A DNA stretch of 64,000 nucleotides from Sandaracinus amylolyticus (GCF_000737325.1 NZ_CP011125.1:10119945-10183944); one strand, 5' to 3'. Positions 17,368 through 26,534 are shown, counted from the stretch's first letter. The notes: generated by a model from the sequence alone, not told the origin. A program made the numbers and translations.

Positions 17368-18080
17368 GCTCTCTCCTCCGTCTCGCCGAGCGCGGTGAGC
17401 GCCTCGTCGAGGTAACGCATGAGCGGGGGATCCCACCCTGCGAGGTCCTTCGGCGGCGCGAACCGCCGCAAGTGCGCGAGCGCTTCGAGGGTCGCGGGGT
17501 CGCCTCCCGCGAAGTCGACGATGCGCGCGCGGGCCTCGCGCGCGATGGCGCGCGGCGCCGGCGCGGAGGGCGGCTCGCCCGCGTTCATGCACGCGCGGAG
17601 CTCTCGACCGAGCGCGCGCCATCGCGCCTCGACGTCCTTCGGCGCGCTGCCCTCTCTGCGGCGCGCGTCGCTCCGGCGGAGCACGCGCGAGGTCGCCTCG
17701 ATCGTCGCGAGCATCACGTCGGGGTCGATCGCGTCCTTCGCGCCGACGAGATCGAGCATCGCGCGCAGGCTCTCGAGCCGCGCGATCTCCGCGTCGACGC
17801 GGGCGCGGTGGGCGCGCAGCACGTCGCCGAGCGCGGCGCGATCGCGGTCGAGCATGCGAGCGATCGTCGTGAGCGGGAGCCCGATGTCGCGCAGCGCGCA
17901 GATGCGATAGATGCGGCGGACGTCGTCCTCGTCGTAGAGGCGCTGGCGTCCGGCGGTGCGTGATCGCGGCCGGAGCAGCCCCACGTGCTCGTAGTGGCGG
18001 AGGGCGCGCACGGTGAGGCCCGTCGCATCCGCGAGCTCGCCGATGCGCCAGCGGCGTCCGCTCGTCGCGCGCTTCGTCAT
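17364..18080 (-). CDS. MerR-family transcriptional regulator
   Basis: 238 residues. The N-terminal MerR winged HTH is 'WRIGELADATGLTVRALRHY' followed by 'HVGLLRPRSRTAGRQRLYDE' and the second helix-turn region 'LRDIGLPLTTIARML'. A coiled-coil dimer helix follows and then a C-terminal effector domain of about 110 residues resembling the TipAS-like antibiotic-recognition type; no Cys metal site is seen, so a metal sensor is unlikely. It is coupled to the downstream hydrolase. A perfect 8-3-8 palindrome at 18098-18116, just upstream of its start, is the probable operator for autoregulation. It is divergent from a DoxX gene. Confidence 0.92.
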   Translation of the reverse strand: MTKRATSGRRWRIGELADATGLTVRALRHYEHVGLLRPRSRTAGRQRLYDEDDVRRIYRICALRDIGLPLTTIARMLDRDRAALGDVLRAHRARVDAEIARLESLRAMLDLVGAKDAIDPDVMLATIEATSRVLRRSDARRREGSAPKDVEARWRALGRELRACMNAGEPPSAPAPRAIAREARARIVDFAGGDPATLEALAHLRRFAPPKDLAGWDPPLMRYLDEALTALGETEERA

Positions 18081-18097
18081 GAGGAGGGGACGATACG

Positions 18098-18116
18098 AGC
18101 TGACGTCGCGTCAGCT
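18098..18116. promoter_or_regulatory. MerR operator palindrome
   Basis: A perfect inverted repeat AGCTGACG-TCG-CGTCAGCT lying 18-36 bp upstream of the MerR start codon. MerR regulators bind such dyads inside the spacer of their target promoter. Its position fits autoregulation of the MerR-hydrolase operon. Confidence 0.8.
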
Positions 18117-18178
18117 TCAAGGCGGAATGAGCGCGCTCCGATCGTTCCGAACAGGGGGGTCGTCCGCATCCAGGAGCG

Positions 18179-18207
18179 CTCATCGTTGCGCGCTCTGCAA
18201 CGATGAG
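18179..18207. promoter_or_regulatory. 10-bp inverted repeat upstream of doxX-like gene
   Basis: Perfect arms CTCATCGTTG (18179-18188) and CAACGATGAG (18198-18207) separated by 9 bases, 70 bp upstream of the DoxX start. It could be a second operator or a leader hairpin for the DoxX transcript; the protein that reads it is unknown. Confidence 0.6.
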
Positions 18208-18276
18208 TCGCGTCGGTGCCCTCTCCCGAGCTCGCCCGGCACGCCGCAGGTTCGCTCGCGTCAGGAGGGTTTCCCC

Positions 18277-18732
18277 ATGAGCGATCGCATCCGCCGCTAC
18301 GCCCCGCACGCCGCACGCATCGTGCTCGGCCTGCTCTTCTTCGTGTTCGGGCTCAACGGCTTCCTGCAGTTCATCCCGCAGCCTCCGCCTCCGCTCGAGG
18401 CCGGTGCGTTCCTCGGTGGTCTCGCGGCTGCCGGCTACATGTTCCCGCTGATCAAGGGCACCGAGGTCGTCGCGGGCGTGCTCTTGCTCGCGAACCGGTT
18501 CGTCCCGCTGGCGCTCGTGCTGCTGGCGCCGATCGTGGTGAACATCGTGTTCTTCCACGCAGTGCTCGCGCCCGACGGGATGGGGATGGTGCTGTTCATC
18601 CTCGCGCTCGAGGTCGGGCTCGCGTTCGCGTACCGCAACGCGTTCCGCGACGTGCTCGCGCTCGACGCGAAGCCGACGGCGCAGCCCGCGGCGAGCGCCG
18701 AGGCGTCGCGCCGCGCGATCGCGACGGCGTGA
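18277..18732 (+). CDS. DoxX family membrane protein
   Basis: 151 residues with four transmembrane helices: 'IVLGLLFFVFGLNGFLQFI', 'LGGLAAAGYMFPLIKGTEVV' running into 'AGVLLLANRFVPLALVLLAP', 'VVNIVFFHAVLA' and 'MVLFILALEVGLAFAYRNAF'. 'GLLFFVFGLNGF' and 'KGTEVVAGVLLL' are typical DoxX/DoxD-like signatures; family members are linked to thiol redox or quinone biology at the cytoplasmic membrane. ATG 18277 has AGGAGGG 7 bases upstream. It is divergent from the MerR regulator, with two palindromes between them. Confidence 0.9.
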   Translation: MSDRIRRYAPHAARIVLGLLFFVFGLNGFLQFIPQPPPPLEAGAFLGGLAAAGYMFPLIKGTEVVAGVLLLANRFVPLALVLLAPIVVNIVFFHAVLAPDGMGMVLFILALEVGLAFAYRNAFRDVLALDAKPTAQPAASAEASRRAIATA

Positions 18733-18937
18733 TCGATTCGGCGTCGCGGCGGCGCGCGTCAGACGATGACGCCCGCCGCCGCGACGTCGGCGTGCTGCGG
18801 TACGAGCTCGACGCGGCGCCTGCGTACCTGCGCGCACCGATGGTGCTCGCACGGACGGCGACGTGCGCGCCCACGTCGACGCCAGCGCCGAGCACCCGCC
18901 GCACGTGCGGCTCGCGCCGCGCCGCTAAGATGCACGC

Positions 18938-19702
18938 ATGTGCATGTTCTCGGCGCGTCGCCCGGCGGGCCTCTTCGCGTCGCTCTTCGCGCAGCCGGTG
19001 AAGGTCTCGGGCACGCGCATCTTCGCGCGCTGCGACGGAGCGACGCAGACCCTCGCGTACTCGATGCACCTCCGAAGCAAGCAGGAGCTCGCGATGGTGC
19101 TGCCGATCCCCGTCGCGCACGGCGCACGCGAGGACGCCGTCGAGTTCGTCGACCTGAGCGGCGCCCCCGCGATCTTCGACCAGCTCGCGATGTGCTTCGT
19201 GGTGATGGCGCCCCAGTCGAAGGGCGCGCCGGTGGCGCGGTTCGCCGCGCCGTTGCCGACGCTGAAGGTGTGCTCGGTGGGCGCGTTCGACGCGTCGTAC
19301 GTCCCGAGCATCCGCGATTTCGTGCGCCTCGATGCACGCTTCCGCATGCCCGAGGCGGTGTGGCGCGCGCTGCCGCGCTACGAGGACTGGGGGTTCGCGG
19401 TGTTCACGCTGAAGAAGGGCGACCACCGCGTGCACCCGATGGCGTTCCGGTTTCCCACGCGAGATGCAGCGCGGACCTTCTTCCCGACGGTGCACGTCCA
19501 CGACGGCGAGGTGCACGAACAGGCGGAGTTCGACCACGAGCTCTACTGGCAGGGCGAGCGCGGCACGGAGCGCGACGAGCGCGGATACGTGCACGCGAGC
19601 GCACAGATGGAGGAGAGCTCGCGCGGCGTGGTCCGGGCAGGCGAAGTGCGCCGGCGCGTGATGCGGGGCACGTTCGCGAACGACGACGTGTGGATCGCGT
19701 GA
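18938..19702 (+). CDS. Hypothetical protein, coupled to the next gene
   Basis: 254 residues, soluble. It starts 'MCMFSARRP' and contains 'GATQTLAYSMHLRSKQELAM', 'VLPIPVA', 'FRMPEAVWRALPRYEDWGFAVF', a His-rich 'FPTVHVHDGEVHEQAEFDHE' and a C-terminal 'MRGTFANDDVWIA'. No signal peptide and no family is recognised. The His/Asp/Glu-rich segment could bind metal, but this is only an impression. Its TGA overlaps a GTG (19699-19701) that begins the N-terminal membrane anchor of the next gene, a coupling that suggests joint function. Confidence 0.75.
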   Translation: MCMFSARRPAGLFASLFAQPVKVSGTRIFARCDGATQTLAYSMHLRSKQELAMVLPIPVAHGAREDAVEFVDLSGAPAIFDQLAMCFVVMAPQSKGAPVARFAAPLPTLKVCSVGAFDASYVPSIRDFVRLDARFRMPEAVWRALPRYEDWGFAVFTLKKGDHRVHPMAFRFPTRDAARTFFPTVHVHDGEVHEQAEFDHELYWQGERGTERDERGYVHASAQMEESSRGVVRAGEVRRRVMRGTFANDDVWIA

Positions 19703-19871
19703 AGGCGCCGCGTCGGATCGCGGTGGGCCTCGGGAGCGTCGTCGTGATCGCGATGTCGGTCGCGACGGCGCTCGTCGCGGCACGCGAGATCCCGCGCGAA
19801 CGCCGCCCGGTGCGCGTCATCGAGCACGCCGGCGCGGGATCGAGTACGACCTCGTCGAGCTCGCCTTTTGG

Positions 19872-20762
19872 ATGGGCGACGACCGCTACGCGGTCCGCGC
19901 GACCGATGCGGCGACGCGCGCGAGCCGGTGGGAGACGACGCTCCCGCGCGCCGTTGAGGTCACGAACGGTCGCGTGTTCGACGACTACCTCACCGTCGAG
20001 CGCTGGACGACCGAGCGCTCCAGCTGCGGCGTGTTCGTGATCGATCATGCGCGGGGCACGCAGATCGTGGCCACGCACCACGACGCGAGCGTCCTCTCGT
20101 ACGTGCTCAGCGGCGAGCATCTTCTCGAGGTCGTCGAGAGCCCGCTGCGCGTGATCGCCCACCGCCTCGCCGACGGCGCGCTCGCATGGACGAGCGTGCT
20201 CCCAGTCAGCGACGTCGAGGTGCGCTTGCAGGTGCACGATGATGGGCGCGTCGGTGTCGTGAGCGCGAGCAGCTACCGGCTCGTCGACGTCGCGACGGGC
20301 GCGCTCACCGATCTCACGCCCGAAGGCACCCAGCGGGTGTGCGCACGAGCGCGAACCGTGGTGGCGCACGTCGACGACACGGTGCGCGTGCTCCCGAACG
20401 GCGAGCGTCTGTGGCGACCCGTCGCGACCCCCGGCCGCGGTAGCGTCATGCTCGCGTGTGCCGACGACGGTCGCTTCACCGCGATCGCGATCGCTGCGTT
20501 GCCGGTCGAGGGTCGCGTCGGCACGCGGGTCTCGCTGCCGGTTCCGATCGCTGCGGACGAACCGCTCCGAGGCGGCGGGCTGTACGTGATCGGCCCTTCG
20601 CTCGAGGTGTGGGCGATGGAGTCGGCGCTCGGCGCGGTCGACTCGCTCGAGACCGGCGAGGGTGGATTCCGCGCGCTCGGTCGGCTCGGCGCGTGGCTGA
20701 CGATCGATCCGGTGAGGCGTCGCGTCGAGCTGCACGAGGAAGCGGGCGAGGGCGCGATGTGA
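19872..20762 (+). CDS. PQQ-like/WD-like beta-propeller protein; N-terminus displaced by a frameshift
   Basis: The intact frame from ATG 19872 gives 296 residues of repeating beta blades ('LADGALAWTSVLPVSDVEVRLQ' region, 'HDDGRVGVVSASSYRLVDVA', 'GLYVIGPSLEVWAMES'), like PQQ-type propellers. The true gene very probably starts at GTG 19699 in another frame, overlapping the previous stop, and encodes a signal-anchor ('IAVGLGSVVVIAMSVATALVAA') up to 'VIEHAGAG'. The propeller frame then continues 'IEYDLVELAFWMGDDRYAVR' before the ATG. One missing base in the GGG run near 19836 explains the split. A periplasmic membrane-anchored propeller is expected. Confidence 0.7.
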   Translation: MGDDRYAVRATDAATRASRWETTLPRAVEVTNGRVFDDYLTVERWTTERSSCGVFVIDHARGTQIVATHHDASVLSYVLSGEHLLEVVESPLRVIAHRLADGALAWTSVLPVSDVEVRLQVHDDGRVGVVSASSYRLVDVATGALTDLTPEGTQRVCARARTVVAHVDDTVRVLPNGERLWRPVATPGRGSVMLACADDGRFTAIAIAALPVEGRVGTRVSLPVPIAADEPLRGGGLYVIGPSLEVWAMESALGAVDSLETGEGGFRALGRLGAWLTIDPVRRRVELHEEAGEGAM

Positions 20763-20783
20763 CACGCCCCCGCCCGTCGCACC

Positions 20784-23522
20784 TCACCGCGCCGACGAGA
20801 AGAACTGCTGCGCGCTCTGGCGCTGCGCGTCCGCGCGCGCTGCGCACAGCGAGATCGACTCGACCGCGCTCTCCAGGTTGCGCGGCCCGCCCTGCGTCGC
20901 TTCCATGCGCGGCGCGAAGAACGAGCGCACCTCGTTCGCGCGCTCCGCGCTGCAGAAGCCGCTCGTCGCGTACGGCAGATAGCCCGCGTACGCCGGGCCC
21001 ATGCGCTGCGCCATCGCGTCGTAGTTCGCCTGGATCCACGCCCAGCCCGGCTCGCGCCCGTCGCGATCGCTCATCTGGCCCATCAGCGGGCGGAACACCT
21101 CGTTGATGCGCAGCCGGGGATCGAGCGTCAGCGCGATCGCACGGCTCCGCAGCGCCGCGTCGTCGACGCTCGCCATCGCGCCGAGCAGCTGCGAGCGCGT
21201 CATGGCGTCCTGCGAGCCCGCGAAGATCTGCTCGAAACGCGCGAAGAGCTCCTCGCCGCCCTCCTGCGCCGCGACCACGAGCGCGACGCTCACGAGATCG
21301 CTCGGCACGGCGTCCTGGTGCACCGTGCCGCCCTCGACGAACGCGAGCCCGCGCGTCTGCGCGTCGCGCCGCACCGCGGGATCCTTCGCGGTGATCGCGA
21401 GGAACGAGAGGATCGCCGCGCGCAGCAAGCGGACCTCGCCGTCCTCCGTGGCGCGACCGCGCGGGCCCCAGCCGAGGCGACGCAGCTGGTTGCGATAGAG
21501 GCGCGCCGCGTACGCGCGGAACGCGTCGCGCTGCGCGTCGGTCTCGAGCAGGTGATCGTGCGCGTACTGCAGGAGCTCGATCGGCGCGGTCGCGACGTGA
21601 CGATCGGTGCTCTCCGCGAACGGCTCGAGCGCGCGCGCGGCGCTCTCGAAGCTCACACGGCCCGACGCGAACCCGGCGCGCACGCTGTCGGCGATCGAGA
21701 GCAGATCACGGGTGTCGAGCGCGCGCTGCGCCTGCGGCGTGCGAAGGCGCGCGAGCTGATCGTCGGGCAGCGTCCAGCGGTAATAGCCCGTGCCGCCGGC
21801 GTTCGGGTGCACCCACTCGGGACACGCGCCGCCCTCGAGCGCCATCGAGCCCTGCGCCTCGGTGAGCAGCGTGCACGTCTCGCGCACCTGCCCGCCCGCG
21901 CGGTACTTCGCGCAGACCGGTACCTGCCACGTCGCCTCCGCGGTCGCGCTCGAGCCGACCGGGAGATAACGACGCTGCGTGAGCGCGAGACGCGGCTCGC
22001 CCTCGCACTCGACGCGCGCCTCGATCAGGGGCACGCCAGGCTGCGCGAGGAACGTCGTGAGCGGCGCCGCGACGTCCCGCTGCGCCTCTTCGCTCAGCGC
22101 GCGCATCAGGTCCTCGCCGCGCGCATTGCCGCGCGCGTGCTCGCTCAGATACCGGCGCACGCCGCGCTGGAACGTCTCGCGCCCGAGCCAGTGCTCGAAC
22201 ATCGCGAGCACGCTCGCGCCCTTGCTGTAGGTGATCGAGTCGAACGCGTTGTGGATGTCGTGGCTCGTCTCGATCGGATTGCGGATCTGGCGCGCGCTCG
22301 CGAGCGAGTCCGCGTCGAACGCCTCGAACGCGGTCGTGAGCTCGCCGACCTCGGCGCGCATCTCGGGGAAGACCTCGCGCACGATCGCGGTCTCCATCCA
22401 CGTCGCGAACGCCTCGTTCAGCCAGAGGTCGTCCCACCACGCCATCGTGACGAGGTTGCCGAACCACTGGTGCGCGAGCTCGTGCGCCATCACGAACGCG
22501 AACCCGCGGCGCTGCGCGATCGGCGCGTCCGCGCTCAAGAGGAGCAGGTTGTCGCGGAACGTGACGAGGCCCGCGTTCTCCATCGCGCCCGCCGAGAAGT
22601 CGGGCACGGCGACGATGTCGAGCTTGTCGAACGGATACGGAGTCCCGAAGTAGCCCTCGAGCGCCGCGAGGATGCGCGGCGTGTGCTGCATCGCGAACGC
22701 GAGATCCCCGCCGCGACCGCGCACCGCGAGGCCTCGCAGCGCGAGCGGCTGCGCGCGCACCGCGTTCGCCGGGATCGTCGCCTCGACCACGTCGAGCGGA
22801 CCGACCGCCCACGCGACGAGGTACGTCGGCAGCGGCTCGGTCGGTGCGAAGCGCACGCGGCGCACGCCGTTCTCCTCGCTGCTCTCGAGCTCGCGGCTGT
22901 TCGCGAACGCGCCCTGTCCCGCGGGCACGACGAGCGTCACGTCGTACGGCGTCTTGAAGCGCGGCTCGTCGAAGCTCGGGAACGCCTTGCGCGCCGCGAG
23001 CGCCTCGAACTGCGTGAACGCGTACGCGTCCTCGCCGACGCGCACGCGGTAGAGCCCCTCGAGCGTCTGATCGAAGGGCGCGGTCCACGCGAAGTGCAGC
23101 CGCGCCTCGCCGGGCTCGATCGCGCGCTCGAGCACGATGCGCGCGACGCCTTCTTCCGCGTCGACCTGCTCCCAGCGCGCGGCGATCGCCTCGCCACCGA
23201 CGATCGCGTGAGCGTCGGTCACGTCGAGGCTCTGGCCGTGGATCCAAATGGCGCTCGTGCGCTCGGTGACGCGCACGTCGATGTCCGCTTCGCCCGAGAA
23301 GCGATCCTGCGCGGGGGTGATCGAGAGCGTGAGCGTGTAGCGCGTCGGCGCGACCGTCTCGGGCAGTCGCGAGGGTGCGCGCTCGATGGAGACCGCCTCG
23401 CCGATCTCACCGCCGCTCGCGGTGGATCCTTCGGTGGTCGTCGTTGTCGTGCTCGGCGACGAACCGCATGCCGCCAGCGAGAGAGCGAGAGAAACGAGAG
23501 CGAATCGCCGCATGGCGGCCAT
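20784..23522 (-). CDS. M1 family aminopeptidase (lipoprotein)
   Basis: 912 residues, normal for PepN/ERAP-type enzymes. The signal peptide 'LVSLALSLAAC' ends in a lipobox, then a Thr/Ser linker. The N-terminal saddle domain is followed by the exopeptidase motif GAMEN ('SAGAMENAGLVTFRDN') and zinc site HELAHQWFGN with the third ligand Glu 19 residues on in 'WLNEAFATWMET' (about residues 340-370). The last 400 residues match the ERAP1-like helical cap. It hydrolyses N-terminal amino acids from peptides, probably at the outer membrane or in the periplasm for nutrient use. The start may be ATG 23522 or ATG 23513. It is convergent with the propeller gene and divergent from the TPR gene. Confidence 0.95.
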   Translation of the reverse strand: MAAMRRFALVSLALSLAACGSSPSTTTTTTEGSTASGGEIGEAVSIERAPSRLPETVAPTRYTLTLSITPAQDRFSGEADIDVRVTERTSAIWIHGQSLDVTDAHAIVGGEAIAARWEQVDAEEGVARIVLERAIEPGEARLHFAWTAPFDQTLEGLYRVRVGEDAYAFTQFEALAARKAFPSFDEPRFKTPYDVTLVVPAGQGAFANSRELESSEENGVRRVRFAPTEPLPTYLVAWAVGPLDVVEATIPANAVRAQPLALRGLAVRGRGGDLAFAMQHTPRILAALEGYFGTPYPFDKLDIVAVPDFSAGAMENAGLVTFRDNLLLLSADAPIAQRRGFAFVMAHELAHQWFGNLVTMAWWDDLWLNEAFATWMETAIVREVFPEMRAEVGELTTAFEAFDADSLASARQIRNPIETSHDIHNAFDSITYSKGASVLAMFEHWLGRETFQRGVRRYLSEHARGNARGEDLMRALSEEAQRDVAAPLTTFLAQPGVPLIEARVECEGEPRLALTQRRYLPVGSSATAEATWQVPVCAKYRAGGQVRETCTLLTEAQGSMALEGGACPEWVHPNAGGTGYYRWTLPDDQLARLRTPQAQRALDTRDLLSIADSVRAGFASGRVSFESAARALEPFAESTDRHVATAPIELLQYAHDHLLETDAQRDAFRAYAARLYRNQLRRLGWGPRGRATEDGEVRLLRAAILSFLAITAKDPAVRRDAQTRGLAFVEGGTVHQDAVPSDLVSVALVVAAQEGGEELFARFEQIFAGSQDAMTRSQLLGAMASVDDAALRSRAIALTLDPRLRINEVFRPLMGQMSDRDGREPGWAWIQANYDAMAQRMGPAYAGYLPYATSGFCSAERANEVRSFFAPRMEATQGGPRNLESAVESISLCAARADAQRQSAQQFFSSAR

Positions 23523-23558
23523 ATAGCAGAGCGGCTCGATCGGCTACCATCGCCGGCC

Positions 23559-24110
23559 ATGCATCGCGTCGCGCTCGCTGTGATCGTCCTCGCGGCCTCG
23601 CTGGTCGTCGCCTCGCGCGTCGAGGCGCAGGCTCCACCCGCGTCGGCCGAGTACCTCGGTCACGTCGGGCGCGGCATCGTCGCGATGAGCGCGGGCGATC
23701 GCGGCTCGGCGATCACCGCGTTCCGACAAGCCGCGCAGCTCCAGCCCGCGCGGCCGGAAGCGGTCTGCCACATCGCGGAGGTCGAGCGCATCGACGGCGA
23801 TCTCGCGGCCGCGCTGCAGGGCTACCAAGCGTGCCTCGAGGTCGCGCGCGCCGCGAACGATGCGCGCTGGACCGCGCGCGCCCTGCACGGCGTCGCATCG
23901 ACGCTCGAGCGCATGCCCGATCGCCGCGCCGACGCGCGCGTCGCGTGGCAGGAATACGTCAGGTTCGCCGACGGCGCGGCCGCGATCGCGTCGCCCGCGG
24001 TGGGCCGCGCGCGCATGAGCGCCATCGACGCGATCACCGAGCTCGATCGCACCAGCGCGGAAGTGGCGCAGCGCATCCGCGAGCGCGCCGCGGCGGCGAC
24101 GCCGCGTTGA
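23559..24110 (+). CDS. Secreted TPR-repeat protein
   Basis: 183 residues with a Sec signal peptide ('VALAVIVLAASLVVAS', cleavage after 'VEAQA'). The mature part has about two tetratricopeptide repeats ('GHVGRGIVAMSAGDRGSAIT', 'PEAVCHIAEVERIDGDLAAA') and a helical C-terminus ending 'ERAAAATPR'. TPRs mediate protein contacts; it may be a periplasmic adaptor. It starts at ATG 23559, 36 bp from the divergent M1 peptidase start. A hairpin terminator candidate follows the stop. Confidence 0.8.
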   Translation: MHRVALAVIVLAASLVVASRVEAQAPPASAEYLGHVGRGIVAMSAGDRGSAITAFRQAAQLQPARPEAVCHIAEVERIDGDLAAALQGYQACLEVARAANDARWTARALHGVASTLERMPDRRADARVAWQEYVRFADGAAAIASPAVGRARMSAIDAITELDRTSAEVAQRIRERAAAATPR

Positions 24111-24119
24111 GCACCGGGT

Positions 24120-24143
24120 GTGGCGCGCGGGACATCGCGCCAC
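24120..24143 (+). terminator. Hairpin terminator candidate
   Basis: An 8-bp perfect stem GTGGCGCG / CGCGCCAC with an 8-base loop, starting 10 bp after the TPR gene stop. There is no T-run, so efficiency is uncertain. Confidence 0.45.
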
Positions 24144-24187
24144 GCTCGACGATCAGGCAGCTACCGAGCGCTCGCGCCGTGCGTTAG

Positions 24188-25252
24188 GTGCTCGTGCTCG
24201 CGATGCCGTACCGCACGTTCGCCCGCAGCGCTCTGCGCGCCGTCCTCGCGTCGCCCGAGCCGCTCCTGCGCTCGATGCTCGGCGAGCTCCCGCGCAACGA
24301 TCGCGGTCACGAGCTCGATCTCGGCGTCGGCGCGTTCCTGCGCGGCGTCGCGGCCCAGCGCCCGAAGACGAGCTCGCGCCCGCTCGCGCACCTGCGCCAC
24401 GAGATGGATCATCGCGCGCCGCTCGCCGACTTCGCGCGATGTGCGCTGCATCGCGTGCACGAGCGCGACGTCGAGATCCCCGGCGTCGGCCACTCGATCC
24501 CGGTGCGCGTGTACGAGCCCGGCCCGCCCACCGCGACGCCGCGCCCCATCGTCGTCTACTTCCACGGCGGCGGCTTCTGCATCGGCAGCCTGCGCTCGCA
24601 CGACGGCCTCTGCAGCCGCATCGCGCGCCGCGCCGACTGCATCGTGGTCGCGGTCGAGTACCGCCTCGCGCCCGAGCACCGCTTCCCGGCGGCGGTCGAG
24701 GACGCGCTCGCCGCGTTCCGCTGGACCGCGGAGCACGCGCACGAGCTCGGCGGCGATCGTCATCGCGTCGCGGTCGCGGGCGACAGCGCGGGCGGCAACC
24801 TCGCGGCGGTGGTCGCGTGGCACGAGCGCGGTCGCGATCCTCGCCCGTGCTTCCAGCTCCTCGTGTACCCGGTGACCGACTGGGCGCACGACACCGAGTC
24901 GTATCGCCTCTTCGCCGAGGGCTTCCTCCACGAGGCCGACGCGATGATGTTCTTCCGCGAGAACTACCTCGGCGGATGCGCGGTGTCGGCGGCGGACCCG
25001 ATGGCCTCGGTGCTGCACGCGCCCTGCGTGCGCGGCGCGCCGCGCGCGCACGTCGTCACCGCGGGGTTCGATCCGCTGCGCGACGAGGGCGAGCGCTACG
25101 CGCGCAAGCTCGAAGCAGCGGGCGTGCACGTCGATCTCCAGTGCGAGGAGTCGCTGGTGCACGGCTTCTTCTCGCTGGGCGGCATCCTGCACACGTCGCG
25201 GCGCGCCATCGATCGTGCGATCGACGCGCTCGCGCGCGGCATGCGCGCCTGA
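24188..25252 (+). CDS. Alpha/beta hydrolase, hormone-sensitive-lipase (HSL/GDXG) family esterase
   Basis: 354 residues. All HSL-family marks are present: oxyanion motif 'VVYFHGGGFCIGS', 'VEYRLAPEHRFPAAVEDA', nucleophile box 'VAGDSAGGNLAA' (GDSAG), acid in 'AGFDPLRDEGERYA' and catalytic histidine in 'EESLVHGFFSLGG'. These enzymes hydrolyse short acyl esters in the cytoplasm. About 90 N-terminal residues precede the core, longer than usual, and may form a cap. The start is GTG 24188 or, more conventionally, ATG 24203. It stands alone between the TPR gene and the ATP-grasp gene. Confidence 0.93.
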   Translation: MLVLAMPYRTFARSALRAVLASPEPLLRSMLGELPRNDRGHELDLGVGAFLRGVAAQRPKTSSRPLAHLRHEMDHRAPLADFARCALHRVHERDVEIPGVGHSIPVRVYEPGPPTATPRPIVVYFHGGGFCIGSLRSHDGLCSRIARRADCIVVAVEYRLAPEHRFPAAVEDALAAFRWTAEHAHELGGDRHRVAVAGDSAGGNLAAVVAWHERGRDPRPCFQLLVYPVTDWAHDTESYRLFAEGFLHEADAMMFFRENYLGGCAVSAADPMASVLHAPCVRGAPRAHVVTAGFDPLRDEGERYARKLEAAGVHVDLQCEESLVHGFFSLGGILHTSRRAIDRAIDALARGMRA

Positions 25253-25363
25253 CGCTCACGTCGATCGCGGCACATCGCCCCGCATCGCGGCGCACGATCT
25301 CGTGAAATCCGTGATCGAGCGCTCTCGTGCGGTGGGCACGTGCGCTGCACTCACAGTGCGTGG

Positions 25364-26533
25364 ATGAAGGTCCTCGTCACGAGCTCACGCTTCCCGCACG
25401 CGCTCTGCGAGATCCGTCACTTCGGCGAGCAGGGCCACACCGTGTACGCGGCCGACACGTTCGCGACCGCGCCGGGCAGTCACTCGCGGTACGTCGCCGA
25501 GAGCTTCGTGACCGCGTCACCGACGTTCGAGACCGCGCGCTACGTCGACGACGTCGCGGAGATCGTGCGCTCGCGCGGCGTCGATCTCGTCGTGCCGGCG
25601 TTCGAAGAGGCGCTCTATCTCGCGGAGCACCGCGCGCGCATCCCTGCGCCGATCTTCTGCCCGTCGCTCGAGACGCTCGCGCGCCTGCACGACAAGCATC
25701 GCTTCGTCGAGCTCTCGCGCTCGCTCGGGATGCCGGTGCCGCGCACGATCGTCGTGCGCAGCCCGCGCGAGCTGCGCCGCGCGATCGACGAGCTGCCCGA
25801 GTACATCGCGCGCGCCGCGTACTCGCGCGGCGGCGTGACGCTGCTGACCAACAGCGGTCCGCTCGCGGGGCGCGTGCCGATCGATGCGTGTCACCCGACG
25901 CCGCTGCAGCCCTGGATCGTGCAGGAGTTCGTGCACGGCACGGACGTGTGCAGCTTCAGCGTCGCGCAGCACGGGCGCATCGTCGCGCACTGCGCGTACG
26001 AGCACCCGAAGACGATCGAGCACGCGGGCGGGATCCTCTTCGAGTCGATCGACGAGCCCGAGTCGCTCGCGCTCGCGCGCCGCTACGCCGAGGCGCTGAA
26101 GTACCACGGGCAGCTCTCGTTCGACTTCATGCGCACGTCGCGCGGGCTCGTGCTCCTCGAGTGCAACCCGCGCCCGACCGCGGGTGTGTTCATGATGGGC
26201 GCGGAGGATCTCTGCGACGCCGTGCTCGGCCGGGTGAACGGCAAGGGCCCGCGCATCGTGCCGCCCGGCGTGAAGCGCCAGATCGCGGTCGCGATCATGC
26301 GCGACATGGTGCGCAACTGGCGCGAGATCCCGACCGACCTCGCGGTGCTCTTCTCGGGCATCGAGGACGTGTACGCGGCGCCCGGCGACGCGATGCCGGC
26401 GCTCTATTCGCTTCTCTCGTACGGACAGGTGCGCGCGTACCGGCGGCACCTCGCGCGACGTGGTCGTGACGTGAGCGATCTGGTCGCGGCGCAGTTCTTC
26501 GACGTGCTCTGGGACGGAACGCGGAGGAGCTGA
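25364..26533 (+). CDS. ATP-grasp domain protein
   Basis: 389 residues from ATG 25364. It begins with a Rossmann-like pre-ATP-grasp segment ('KVLVTSSRFPHALCEIRHFG', 'TVYAADTF', 'GVDLVVPAFEEALYL'), then the central domain ('CPSLETLARLHDKHRFVELS', 'YIARAAYSRGG', 'QPWIVQEFVHGTDVCSF') and a C-terminal metal-binding 'LVLLECNPRPTAGVFMMG' (E-x-N), as in carbamoyl-phosphate-synthase-like ligases. The reaction is ATP-dependent carboxylate-amine (or thiol) ligation; the substrate is unknown. The next gene starts one base after the stop with its ribosome-binding site inside this gene, so the pair is an operon with an amino-acid dehydrogenase. Confidence 0.88.
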   Translation: MKVLVTSSRFPHALCEIRHFGEQGHTVYAADTFATAPGSHSRYVAESFVTASPTFETARYVDDVAEIVRSRGVDLVVPAFEEALYLAEHRARIPAPIFCPSLETLARLHDKHRFVELSRSLGMPVPRTIVVRSPRELRRAIDELPEYIARAAYSRGGVTLLTNSGPLAGRVPIDACHPTPLQPWIVQEFVHGTDVCSFSVAQHGRIVAHCAYEHPKTIEHAGGILFESIDEPESLALARRYAEALKYHGQLSFDFMRTSRGLVLLECNPRPTAGVFMMGAEDLCDAVLGRVNGKGPRIVPPGVKRQIAVAIMRDMVRNWREIPTDLAVLFSGIEDVYAAPGDAMPALYSLLSYGQVRAYRRHLARRGRDVSDLVAAQFFDVLWDGTRRS

Positions 26534-26534
26534 G

